Below, piece by piece: positions 32,396 to 43,838 of a stretch of 64,000 nucleotides of DNA. The position numbers and the translations under genes were made by a program. The notes beneath the pieces were generated by a model. It did no database searches. It saw only the letters and a program-made list of their open reading frames with translations, and was not told where the DNA came from. The DNA is from Balamuthia mandrillaris. Taxonomy: Eukaryota; Discosea; Longamoebia; Balamuthiidae. Every line of letters starts with the position of its first letter. Within the stretch, counting starts at the first letter, position 1. The DNA is taken from NCBI GenBank assembly GCA_031835245.1, contig JAVKOQ010000052.1, forward strand, positions 142,001-206,000. The letters are read 5' to 3'.

Positions 32396-35300
32396 TTACT
32401 GGTCCTTCTCACAGCGCTCGTAGAACAGAAGATAGGCCTGGGTGGAAAGCACCTTGGGGACGTCCACGCTGTGGCCTTGGCTGTCGGAGAAGTACCACCA
32501 CGCTCCGTCGGCCTCCGCCGAACGCACGTAAGCAACGTAATGGCCTCCTCCGAGTCCTCCTGAATGTTCGACAACGCCAAAAAGTCTATAACTTCCAGAG
32601 TATTTGGTATTGCTCTTGTCTTCTTCGTTGGAAGATGAAGATGAAGAAGAAGAGGATGAAGAGGATGGAGAAGCGATAAAAGGTCCCAGAGAGAGTTCCA
32701 AAGGAAAGCCAACGTGCTTGGACTGTTTGTCCAAACCGTGGAAGGTCTGACGGAAGCGTTTGAGATGGAGAGTGAGAACAGGAGGTGGTCGATGGATCAA
32801 GAATTGTTTCGTGGCTGTAGTTTTGATCCACAATTCTTCTTCTTTTTTCTCTTTTTCAACCGCTTTTTCTTTTCCTTTGTTCATCGCTGTTTGCTGCTGT
32901 TGTTGGCGAGTTGAAGAAGCAGCTGTTGGTGTTAGGCGACCGCGACCGCGAGTGCGTTTAGCCAATCTTTTAGGTTTTGTTGCTGTGGCTGTTGCTTTCG
33001 TTTTCTGCGCTGAGTGTTGAAGTTGTGCAGTTTCGTTTGTTGCGTTTTCGTTTTCGTTTTCGTCAGTGTTGCCTTTTTCTTTCTTCTCTTCTTCCTTGTC
33101 ATCCTTTGCTAATTCTTCTACTTTATTCTCCTCAGTTGCTCCATTCTGTAGTTGCTCTTCCTCACTTTCTTTTTTGTCTTCTTCTTTGTTTCCCTCCTCC
33201 TCTTCTTTTCTCTTCTGTTCTTCCTCAACTTCTTTTTCTCGTCTTCTCTTTTCTTCTTCCTCTATTCTCTTTCGTTCTGCCTCTTCTTCCTCCTGTTTTT
33301 TCCTCTTCTCCTCTTCTTCTTTCATCCTTCTTTGCTTTTCTGCTTCCACTATTGCCTCTTCTTCTTGTTCCTTCTTCTTTTCTTCTCTTGCTTTACGCGT
33401 GCATTCGGGGCAGGCAAAGCTATTATCTTCTTCCAATAATTCCGGATTCGTAAAGTCATAGAGACAAGTGTAGATAGAAAGGTCTCCACGTTCAAGGGTT
33501 TGTCTGATGGCATCTGGAATGGTGCCTCTTCCATCGAAGGAACATTCGGTATTCTTTATCTTGTCTTTTTCTTTGTTCTTCTCCTTTTCAACAGTTCCCT
33601 TCTTGTAGTTCGTTGTTTCTCTTCCGGCTTCGGTTTCCTTATCCTCGTTGTTCTTTTCCTTTGCAGCTTTCTGTTCGTCTTCTATTGCCTCATTCTTAGT
33701 ATCTTCATCTTTTGTTTCATTCTCCTTCCCTATTGCTACCTTTTCGCTTTCTTCGCCATTTTGTTGGGGCTTTACTTCGTCTTCTTTTTTCTCCTTTCTT
33801 TCCTCTTCTCCTTCTTCTCTTTCTCCATCTTGTTTTTTCTCTTCTTCATTCAATGCTGTTGATTCAGAAGCATTGGAAGCTACTCCACGCTTGTCACGTG
33901 CAGCAGCGTTTCTGCTTTGTTGCTGCTGTAATCTCTTCATTTCCTATTTGGTTTTTTTTTGAAAAAAACTAGAATGAGAAAAAGCAACACATGACAAAGA
34001 AAAGGAAGAAGACGTGAAACGGAAGGAAAGAAGGAGCCACAAACCCTTTTGGAGAGACGTGGTGATTGGTCGTCTTGTTTCTTTGAGTATAAAATGCCAC
34101 CCTGTCGCGTATCCTAAATATTAACAGAATAAGTAAGAATGGTTGTTCCCCAGCAAATGGAAACAAAATCCAAGAAACATACATGCTTGACGGCAGCTCT
34201 CGATCTCCTACCGCTGGTACGAGTATCTTCACAAAAGCGGCTTGGAATGGGAACAGACAGGTCCAGAAACGGCTCGTAGGTTTTTGATACCTGCATGATG
34301 AAGCATTAGGTACGAAGAGAACAAAAAAGAGAGAACAAAGAGAGGGAAAGAGAGAGAAGAAGATTGAAAAAGAAGCTATCCAAGAGGAATAACAAAGGAG
34401 AGGGTGCTATACATGATGGCAAGTATGGCAAGTAATGGTACTTTCAAGGACACCTCCAAAAATGGCATCCACAAACGTATTTGTTAGCAACGACAAAGGG
34501 TCTCTTTCTTTCTTGTTTTCCTTCTCCTTCTCTGTTTCCACTTTATCGTCATCTGCTTTGTTTTCTTCTTGTTTTTCTTCTTGTTTTTCTTCTTCTTTTT
34601 CGTCGTCCGCTATTGTAGAATCCTCTTGTTCAGATGATTTTGATGAATTTTGCAGCAAACGCACGCGTCTTACTTCCTCGGTACGGATTCCATCCAACAA
34701 GTAACGCAGCAATTCTTGGCTGTCTTGCTGTCGATAACCTCTGAAGCGAGCAGCTCTATTTGTAATATGTTGGTTTCTGAACATGAGAGAGAAAATACAA
34801 AAAAGAAAAAGAAAAAGAAAACAAACAAAATTTACATAAACGAAAAAGAGAAAGGATCGTAACTGTTGACAAACAGCACTGAAGAGCGCTTTAGGGGTGA
34901 GACAAGAGCCAGGAAGAGTGTACATAGCAATCATAAATGCCCGCAACGCACTCGTCAGCTTTCCTTCTCCTTTTACCACCAAAGAAGACTGTCCGCCTTC
35001 TCTCTCTTGATCTTCTTGTTCTTTGTCGAAGATAGAAGGGATATAAGAACGAGGCAAAAGCCCGGAAACAAAGTAGTTCTTGAGAGCCTTGGAATGAGCC
35101 AAGTTTTGGAGAATGGAGTTGAAAAAACACGTGTTGCCCAAGTTTCTAAGACCTTTGAGGCCGGGACCGAAACCACCGTTCGATGCCCCAGTTTTACCTC
35201 GTTTGGTTTCTACTGCAAATGAAGCCACTGAAAAAAATATGAGAAAGAGAAAGAGAAAAAGAAAGAGAAAGAGAAAGAGAGACAAAGAGAAAGAGACAAA

Positions 35301-36370
35301 AAGACAGATAGAGAACGCACGAGAGGAAAGAGAGAAAGAGAAAGAAGCCAAGAACGACAATTACCTAGCTGCTCTCCACTAAGTACGATATCATCTCCTT
35401 TCTTCTGTTGTTGGGGTTTGCCTTTCTTCTTACCGCCGCCATCTTCGTTGTCATCCGCATCTCCATCTTCTTTCGACAAAGCGGCTCTCACAAAAGCAAC
35501 ACATTCTTCCACTTTCTTATAAGCAGGGTGGCCATGGCTCGTTCCTTCCTCACCCTCATCCTCGTCATCACCTCCTTGTGGTTGAACAGGGATCTCTTGA
35601 TCGCAAACGTAGCACCATACCATAAAGTTGGACGGAGAGAGCACCAGAGCGTGCCGAGAGCTGCGAGAGTGCTTCTCTCCGTGCTCACGGTCGTTGCGAC
35701 CGCAGTTGGCCTGCCCGCAGGAAAGGCATATCCACAGTTGTTGCTGTTATTTTTTGGTGGAAAGAATATAAGTTGAAGGCAGGAAGGAAGTTAAAACAAG
35801 AGAACGCGAAGCAAGAAAGACAACAAGTTGAAGACAGGGAGAAAGAGGCAAGAGAAGCAAAGCAGACAAGGCCAGAGAAGAAGGATGGAGAAGAGAGAAG
35901 CCCAGAAGCCCAGAAGAGAAGAGAGAGGAGAGAAGAGATGAGAACGAGAGAGAACGAGAAGAGAGAAGAGGAGGAGAGAAGAGGAATGACGAAAGGAGGC
36001 GAAGCGGAGAAAGAGTTACGGGTTCATGAGGTGAAGCGCTTTGTAGGCAGGCCTACAGCAAAAGTATTTTTTGTTTTTTTCAAAAAAGAAAGTGAGTGAA
36101 AGGGAGTTGTTTTTAAGAAAAACAAAGAGTGGAAGGAGAAGGGCAGTAGCTTCATACTATGCAGCTTAAAGCAGGACCGGCCTGGAGGGGCTTCCGAAGG
36201 GCTTGCACGGAGGCTTGCCTCAAGTGAGGGCAACGCTGTCCAGCGCCGGCGGCAGGTTTCTTCTTGTTGGACGTGAGATCCTCGTCCCCCCTTCCGCCAG
36301 CACGTTTGCCCTTTCCTTGTTGTTGCTGCTGCTGTAACCTTTGCTTATGCCGCGCTTTGCTCTTTCCCAT
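32396..36370 (-). CDS. Ubiquitin-specific protease with N-terminal ZnF-UBP (USP16/USP45-like)
   Basis: Cysteine deubiquitinase. Eight exons: 36370-36158, 36052-36020, 35743-35365, 35227-34864, 34755-34413, 34290-34183, 34113-34045, 33943-32396, in frame, 1018 residues. The ZnF-UBP spans exons 1-3: CPHLRQASVQALRK, LSCIAC, LWICLSCGQANCGR, H-rich turn, FMVWCYVCDQEI. A 33-nt exon 2 supplies the second Cys of LSCIAC. The peptidase has the Cys box LRNLGNTCFFNSILQNL (Cys near 242), YRQQDSQELLRYLL, a CHTCHH zinc knuckle, FACPECTRK, and the His box VEHSGGLGGGHYVAYVR (near 970). Between FACPECTRK and the His box lies a 250-residue Glu/Lys coiled-coil-like insert. Layout follows USP16 and USP45, which deubiquitinate histone H2A and ERCC1; substrate here is inferred only. 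Confidence 0.93.
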
Positions 36371-36639
36371 CTCTCTCCTCTTCTTTCTTCTTTAGTTGTT
36401 TTTTTTTCACTTATTGTGGTATTTACGTCGACACAAGTCGACAGTAATTTTAACTTAGCGGTAATGACGATATGAAGTCGACAATAATAATTTCGGGTCG
36501 ACGGAACAAAGCCATATTCCATGTCGACATTGCAGGAATTGCCACGTCACCTGACACGTCACAGTGTCGACATAATAATAGACACAGGAGAAAGAAGAAA
36601 AAAAGTAGTGGAAAGAACAAGAAAGAAAGAAAGAGAAGA
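36371..36639. promoter_or_regulatory. Divergent promoter with six GTCGAC palindromes and two ACGTCAC sites
   Basis: Only 269 bp separate the USP (-) and SUN-protein (+) start codons. GTCGAC occurs at 36427, 36437, 36477, 36497, 36523 and 36566, two of them in the extended form TGTCGACAT. CACGTCAC occurs at 36544 and 36556. A strong candidate for a bidirectional control region. Confidence 0.6.
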
Positions 36640-39600
36640 ATGGGGGCGTGTGGGCGCTCCTCCGGTGCGCTGGCTGTATTATTAGTGTTCCTTGGGTGGA
36701 CTTGGGTGCTGTTGCTATTGCGCGTTGGCGTGCCAGTGAGCGAGGCAGCGCCGCTGCCACATGAGCAACAACCACAGATGGGCTTCGAAGAAGAAGCGGA
36801 GGAGGAGCAGGAGAGCGAGAGGGGTGGCGAGGCTTCACGACAGGAGGGGATGGCGATGCCGAAACAAACTTCTTCATTGCCACCATCGCAACAGGGAGAA
36901 TCCCTTCCGGGGAAGATGGAGGAAGTAGGAGAAAAGGAAGGAGAGAACAAGAATGAAGAAGAAGAAAGGAGATCAGAAGAACAACCACAGAAAGAAGAAG
37001 CAGAAGAACAAGAAGCAGAAGGAGAGGCACAAGAGAGAGAGGATCAGGGAGTGTGGGTTACAGTAACAGCGGATGTTGCCGAAGCGGACGGCCAACCACA
37101 ACCGCAACAAGGAGAAAGCAGAGGGGATGAAGAAGGAGAGCTATCTTCTTCCGTTTCTGCTTCAACACAGGAACAAGTGGACGCAGGAGAACGTAATATT
37201 CTTCTCTCGATGAAAGAGGCAGCCGAAGAGGAGGAACAACGAGAACCACCTCAACAACAGGAAGAAGAGTTAGACCAAAGTAAGCTGCAGCAACAACTTC
37301 ACCATGAAAGAGAGGAGACAGTAGCCAAAATAAAGGGAGAAGAAGAAGAACCAGAGGAAAAAGAAGAAGAAGAAAGAGAAGGAGAAAAAGAAGAAATAGA
37401 AACGAAACAACAGCAACAACAGCGGCCAACAACAGCAACAACGCGGAGCAATAATAACAACCAAAGCCACAACAAGGAGGAGGCAAAGGAGGAGGCTGCT
37501 ATCGGAGAGAGCAAAGAGGTTGCTGCCACAGCAACCACGCCATCGGTGCCGGAGTGTCCCACTGAAGGTGACAAAAGCAAAAAACCAAAGGGTTAGCCTT
37601 CCTCTTTCTTCCTCCTTGTTTTTACCTTTTCTTCGTCCTTCTTGTGCTCTTCTTCTTTGCTTCTTTGTTTCTTTCTTCTTAATGTGATAATGTGTTCTTC
37701 AGAGGTCATTCCTCCGCTGGAAGAGTGGAAAGACAAGATCAAGTCAGACATGGAAAAAAAGGAAGGCCCTGGCCACCATCACAACAACAAAGATGGCAAA
37801 GGTCAACAGGGCAAAAAGAACAAGAACTTTCTCTCCATCCTCACTGAACGCTATTCCAACCAGTTTAACTACGCCTCTGAAGAGTGCGGAGCCAAAGTTT
37901 TGGCTTCTAGCCCCGAATTTCAGGTTTGTGTCTTGTCTCTTTTTCTTCTTGTTCTTCTTCTTCTTCTTATTCTTCTTGTTCTTGTTCTTCTTGTTCTTGT
38001 TCTTCTTGTTCTTCTTCTTTTTCTTCTTCTTCTTCTTCTTCTTCTTCTTCTTCTTTTTCTTTTTCTTCTTCTTTTTCTTCTTCTTCTTCACTCTCTCCAT
38101 TTTGTTCATTTCGTATTGTTTGCTTTTTCTTGCAAGGGTACTTCCAACGTTCTGAAAGATGCAATGGATGTATACTCGATGAGCCCCTGCGAGTCTACCA
38201 AATGGATGGTGCTAGAGCTCTGCGAGGAGATCGGCATCAACGCTTTGGAAATCTCCAACCTTGAATCGTTCAGCTCCACTTTTAAAGAGTTTCGTGTGTT
38301 GGGAAGTCACAAATGGCCAACCACCAAATGGGTTCCTATCGGCGGAAACTTTACCGCTCAGGACGTGAGAAAGATACAGCTGTTCACGCTGGAGGAGCCC
38401 GTTTGGTTCAAGTACCTCAAGTTTCAGTTCTTGAGCCATTATGGCAACCAGTATTATTGCCCTGTTACCTCTATTCGAGTGCATGGCATTAATCACGTAT
38501 CTGACTTGAAGCAAAGTATGTCCTTTTATTCTTTCATATGCTTCTTTCTTTCTTTCTTCTATTGCTTCTATCTTCGTTTTCTTTTCATATAGAGCTTTTT
38601 TCTTATTCTCATTTTCATTTTTTTTCAACAGAGATAAAACAGAACTCACAGGAAGTCAATGAATGGACCGAACGATTGAAAAACAGTGAAGTCACTGACT
38701 CTCCTTCCATTGACAAAGAGTTGATCCTTAGCGAGAAAGAAGAGCTGCAAACGCCACCGAACGCCATCTATCACGAAACACACTCTTCTGCTTCACAGGA
38801 AGAAGCAGCAAAAAAGAAGAGCAGCCTAGAGAGAGAAAACGAATTAGGAGGGAACAGCGTCATCGAAGAAGTAATAGGTGTAGTTGATGCAGAAGACATC
38901 CTTCTTAACAACCGATCTGCTCTACTTTCGGAAAACAACGCAACGCAGTTCGGTACAAACACAACAACAACCGGCGATCATACAAAAGAAAAGCAAGAGG
39001 AAGTTGTTGTTCCATTTGAACTCCCATCGTCTCCTTCACCTTTGCCGGAGCAAGTTATTATCAACAGTTCTTCGGCGATGTCACCTTCTGAAACTTCTTC
39101 GTCGCCTTCGGCAGAGATTGTGTTCACACAAGTGCAAGCCAATGGAATCGAAGAACAGAAAGATTCTACACCAAGCACCAACATTCAAAATTTGGAACGA
39201 CACCAATCCACTGACGTAGACGAACACGAAGAAACAGGTGATTTGCTAAATGGGGACGAAGTGCAACGTCAATTGAACGAAGGAGCTGCAATGCAACAGA
39301 AGTCGAAGGATAAAGAAGATACGTTACAAATTTCAACTAAAGATTCAGAAATAGAGAAAGAAGATGGGAAAGAAGAAAAGGAGTTTCCTTCGAGAAATGA
39401 CGAGAACATCATTTCTAGGGACAGCGAGACACAACCTGCTACAGAGAAAGATATTTACTTTCACGAGATCATCAATACTACTTCTTCTCCTCTTATTCTC
39501 GATCCTCCTCTTAACACTCAGCTCGAAGAGGATGTAAACAAGGTAGAGGAATCAGAAGAAAGAACGGTAAAAAATAACGAGACGATGACAAACAAAGACA

Positions 39601-40151
39601 ACGCAGAACAAGTGTTGATGGAAGTAACGATCAATGAAAAAGCAGCCCAGCGTTTGAACGAAGAAGGCAACAAAGAATCCGACCGTGGCAAAATGGAAGA
39701 AAAAACGGAACAGGAACAGAAGAAGGAAGAAATACAAATTGGCAAGGGTGGAGACGAAAAAGCAGAACAAATACAAAATGGAGAAGTCAAGCGTAAGCAA
39801 GAGGAAGAGAAGTTGGAGAAAGACAAAAAGCAAAAGGATGAAGAGACAAGTGCTGAACAAGAACAAGCAGATCCTAAAAATCAAAAACAACAACAGCAAC
39901 CAACAATAACAACTCAACAAGAAGAAACTTCTAAAAAAATTGGCAAAAAAGAAGAAGAGGGCAAAGAGAATATACAACAACACCAACGTGGGGAAGAAAT
40001 GAAAGTTGAAGAAAAAGAAATGGAAGTGGAAGTGGAAGTAGAGGAAGAATTTTCGGAATTGGAACTGTTGATGATGGATGATTCGGATGGCGAAATGGAG
40101 GAACTTAGCGCTGGCGAAAGCGTTTTTACCACTCTTGCGAATCGAAGTACG

Positions 40152-40187
<36 letters not shown>

Positions 40188-41592
40188 CCTAGGTTTGTTT
40201 TCTGACTGACTGAAAAACAAACAGTGAAAGAACTGGAAATAAATCAATCTCTGTCAAACAGATATCTGGAAAAAGTGTCCTCTCGTTATGTGGAGTCTTA
40301 CAATGAGCTGATGGAAGAGTTAGAGCGATATTCATCGGAACGAGCATTACTCATCAGCTTAGTAAACGACCTTTCCAAAAACACGTCCAACTTGGTACTT
40401 GTCGTTCACTGTTCGCTCTGCTTTCTTCTTCTTACTTTTCCGTATGTTTTCTTTGCAGGAAGCACAACTTCTACATAATGTTCAACAGATGGTCGACGAT
40501 CGCGTCTCCATCGCCACTGAAGTTTTGCTCCTCGAGTTCCAAGACCGCATCGACCAAATGCAACAATCCTTTGCCGAAGAGCGCAACGAACTCCTTCTCT
40601 TCATGTTTGTTGCTGTCGTCATTGCTTTCTTCTTTCTTCACTATTTTCACCTTATCATGGTGGAAGCGTTTCATTATGTCAACAGCCAAAAGCAGAGTTG
40701 GAGGGAGAGAATTTCCTCCTTTCCTTCTCTTCGAAGGAGCAGACGGAAAACGTCATCGCTTCCTCGTTCGCGCTCTCACGAAGAGTTTCGTTCTCTTCTT
40801 ACTCCCAAAAAATCTTCTTCCTCTTCCCCAGCTTCCTCAATTTCTTCTCCATCTGCTTCATCTTCTTCCATTGTTTCGATTCGACGGAGCAAAACTTCGG
40901 CGTCTTTGCAATCTTTGTATTTAGCCGCTTCTCCTTCCAATCACCAAAGCCTCGACTTGCTGAACATCAACAAAACAAACGAACGCGATAACGAAAATGA
41001 CAGCGAAGAAGAAAAAGATATAGTTTGCTATAATGACGATAAACGTGACAATTACAACGACATCAACAACAAGAAGAGTTATAGGAAAGCTTCAAGTGTT
41101 CCAGCAACGCATCGTGATCAAGCCACTTCTTCATCTTCATCTCCGTCTTCACCGGCTTCTTCGTCTTCTTCTCCTTCTTCATCTCAACTAACCAGCAAGC
41201 GACACAGTTTACCTGCTCCTTTTTCCTCCTCTTCTCCGCTATCCCTTTTCTCCTCTTTCTCCTCCTCCTATTCCACTTTGTTTGGTGATTATCACCAACG
41301 GAAAGAAAAGCAGACGAAGCAAGAGACAACCTCACCAACAGCTCCTCTTCCACCAAGTTCGAACAGGTTACGCGAAGGTGAGCGTAGCGGTATTTATCGA
41401 TACAAGGTTTCTTCGGCAACATCTTCTTCAACTGCTGCGCATTCTTCTTCGTCGATCCCCTCCACTTCCTCTTTGTTGGCAAAAGTGAAGGGAGCGACAA
41501 ATAATCGAAAGAAGCGACGAAAGAGAAAGGAGCAACTGCAACAACAGCAACAACGGTCTCACAAAGAGAAAAGCTATAGTTTGGAATTGTAA
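36640..41592 (+). CDS. SUN-domain membrane protein, SUCO/Slp1-like
   Basis: Six exons: 36640-37591, 37703-37923, 38137-38515, 38632-40146, 40225-40394, 40459-41592, in frame, 1456 residues. It begins with a signal peptide (core ALAVLLVFLGWTWVLLLL, then VSEAAP). Residues 40-360 are Glu/Gln-rich. The SUN domain (about 365-510) reads RYSNQFNYASEECGAKVL, SKWMVLELCEEIGINAL-type beta strands (STKWMVLELCEE), SSTFKEFRVLGSHKWP, and FKYLKFQFLSHYGNQYYCPV, diagnostic for the Slp1/OPT/SUCO subclass. A long acidic region follows, then coiled coil and one transmembrane helix (LLLFMFVAVVIAFFFLHYFH, near 1127-1150), then a Ser-rich cytosolic tail with basic end. Slp1 in yeast guards ER protein folding with Emp65; a similar ER role is inferred. 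Introns are TTC-rich. Stop is 22 bp from the next gene's stop. Confidence 0.9.
37932..38096. repeat. (TTC)n/(TTCTTG)n tract in a SUN-gene intron
   Basis: Fills most of the intron 37924-38136 on the sense strand. Confidence 0.9.
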
Positions 41593-41614
41593 TTTGTTTT
41601 TTCTCCCTTGCAAC

Positions 41615-43563
41615 TTACTTCTTTTTCCGCTGCTGGAAAACCCAACGAATATCCTCCTGAGTTGCTCTAACGAGCAAGGCAATCCGCGTCTTCCAAGGAG
41701 AAGACGCAAAAGCGCTCCAAGCACGCAAGGAGATGGCAATATAGCCGGCCATCACAGGGAGGAACGCAAAAGGAGAGTAGGAGAGGGCCAAGAACATGGC
41801 GACAGCTTGCAGGCCACAGGCCACCTTCCTGGCTTGGAAGCTTGCCGCGAAGGAGGGCAAGGCGGAGTAGAGAGCGTTCTGCTCTGGGGAGCCGGTCAGG
41901 TCGAGGGTACGTTCTGCAGAGGGGACAGGATAGCGCCACTGATGGGCCTCCATTAAGAGCATGTACTCCTGAGAGGTGCTTGCTTTGTGGCTGTAGTACT
42001 TGGTGCCGATAGTGACGGCAGTCATCAGCGCCACTGCCAATGCATTCTGGCCAGGGAAGGAAACAAAACAGAGGAAGCAAGGCAAGGTGGATTAGTGGTG
42101 GGAGGAAGTTAAACAAATTAATAATAAGGTTGCGGAGACGTACCCTCCGTCCAGAAGAGGCAACAACCAAGCGGTTCGCTTGTGTGACGGCCTCGGTAAG
42201 GTAGCCAGCGCCTTCAAAGGCAGAATTGAAAAAAAAAAGCTAAGTGGAATGCACAAAGAGAAGAGAGAAAGGAGACAGAGAAAAAGGGAAGGAGAGGATA
42301 AATACCAAAGCGACTGGCAATGAACTTTTGCCAACGCCTGTTTGTTCTCCTTATTGCCCATAACAACCCAAAAAGACTAGCGGCGAATGTGGTAGCTAAC
42401 ACAGGGGCGGGGAACAAGCTTTTATCCAAGTACATGGGAAGGGAGGTGTGCACCATGGCAACGTATTCCCTTAGCAACAGCGGAACTCTGCGGCGCTTCT
42501 CCATCTCGCAATAAATGGCCCAAGTGTAGAGCGGAGGAGCTACGCCAAAGGCCATCCAAAAGAGCCAAAGCTTTGGTACATGCACTCCTAATATCTAGAA
42601 GGAGAAGAAGATAAGGAGAAGGAGAAGGAGAACAAAGAAGAAGAAGAAGAAGAAGAAGAAGAAGAAGAAGAAGAAGAAGAAGAAGAAGAAGAAGAAGAAG
42701 AAGAAGAAGAAGAAGAAGAAGAACAAGAACAAGAACAAGAACAAGAACAAGAACAAGAACAAGAACAAGAACAAGAACAAGAACAAGAACAAGAACAAGA
42801 ACAAGAACAAGAAGAAGAAGAAGAAGAAGAAGAACAAGAACAAGAACAAGAACAAGAACACGAACAAGAACAAGAACAAGAAGAAAGAAGAAGAACAAGA
42901 ACAAGAAAGACGAAGAAGAAGAGCAAAGACAAAGAGAAGAGTAAAGAAGAACTAGCAAAAACAACAAGAAAAAACAACAACTAAGAACAAACAGGAGGTG
43001 CTGCAACAAAACCTGTTGGTAACTGCGCTGCTTCTGCCATGCCGAGAAGCTTTGCACCAGCAGCTGAACATCAGACGTGAGCTCGGGCGAGGAAGCCACA
43101 ACGTTGCCATCCGACGGAAAGAGGCCCTGCGCTCTCTTGGACTTGGGGCTGTGGAGGGTCGTTCCTCTCTGGGGCACCGACCCTCTGCTGCTACCGGAAG
43201 ATGAGCTGAAAAAAAAGAAAGAGAAGCAAGGAACAAATCAACCACACAAAAGAGAGGGGAGGGAAGGATTTTGATTTGTACGCACAACAACCGAAACAAA
43301 GCGAAACTCTTGGGTTTGTTTGGCGCACGGTGATCTCTCATCAAAGATGGCAGCAGGCCACGTCGGCCTACGCCCACTGAGTTGATTTTTCTCATTGAGG
43401 ACGTGAGGAGAAATGGGTGGTGAGGAGGGCACACCCCATGCTGATGATAAGTCCTCGTGGGATTATTCCTACCCAATCCCAGCGTCGTCCGGCCAACAAA
43501 CAAGCCGCATGGGCCACGGGCCATCCCTTCCACTCTGTTCGCGCCCCGTCGCTTCATCAGCAT
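41615..43563 (-). CDS. Orphan multi-pass membrane protein
   Basis: Five exons: 43563-43286, 43205-43013, 42594-42306, 42211-42144, 42046-41615, closing in frame at 419 residues. I do not recognise the family. The first 90 residues are basic and Arg/Ser-rich (MLMKRRGANRVEGMARGP), compatible with a mitochondrial leader. Hydrophobic segments are LWLFWMAFGVAPPLYTWAIY, VLATTFAASLFGLLWAI, NALAVALMTAVTIGTKYY, and a long pair ACGLQAVAMFLALSYSPFAF / LPVMAGYIAISLRAW. That gives four to five membrane helices, ending in a basic tail QQRKKK. Intron 2 (42595-43012) is mostly repeat. The first splice site (GTGCGT) was chosen because it alone keeps the frame. TMEM177-type mitochondrial proteins are one thing to compare with; I have no direct match. 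Confidence 0.6.
42596..42960. repeat. (AAG)n and (AAGAAC)n satellite in an intron
   Basis: A pure AAG block (about 42630-42720), then a pure AAGAAC block of about 15 copies, then degenerate copies. Contained in intron 42595-43012; the poly-Leu, poly-Phe and poly-Ser reading frames across it are not genes. Confidence 0.93.
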
Positions 43564-43618
43564 TTTTCTTTCGTTCTTTCTTTAAACAAACTAATATAGA
43601 AAGTTAGAGAAGAGAAGA

Positions 43619-43738
43619 GAATGATGAAGAGAAGAGAACGACGAAGAGAAGAGAACGACGAAGAGAAGAGAACGACGAAGAGAAGAGAACGACGAAGAGA
43701 AGAGAACGACGAAGAGAACGACGAAGAGAGGAGAGGAG
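43619..43738. repeat. 17-bp minisatellite GAAGAGAAGAGAACGAC
   Basis: Five consecutive 17-bp copies plus shortened ones in the 275-bp gap between the orphan membrane protein start and the twinfilin stop. No gene. Confidence 0.85.
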
Positions 43739-43838
43739 AGATTTTACAAACAATTTTTGTTTAAAGAAAGACAGAAAGAGAGAGAGCTCATCATGATTCA
43801 CCTTCTTCTTCTTCCTCCTCCTCTATCTTCTCCTTGGC

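Noticed and set aside
35773-36099. Plus-strand Lys/Glu/Arg-rich frame.
   Set aside because: It is antisense to a pyrimidine-rich USP intron and the 33-nt exon.
42422-43177. Long minus-strand reading frames rich in Leu/Phe/Ser/Val.
   Set aside because: They are translations of AAG/AAGAAC satellite inside an intron of the orphan membrane protein gene.
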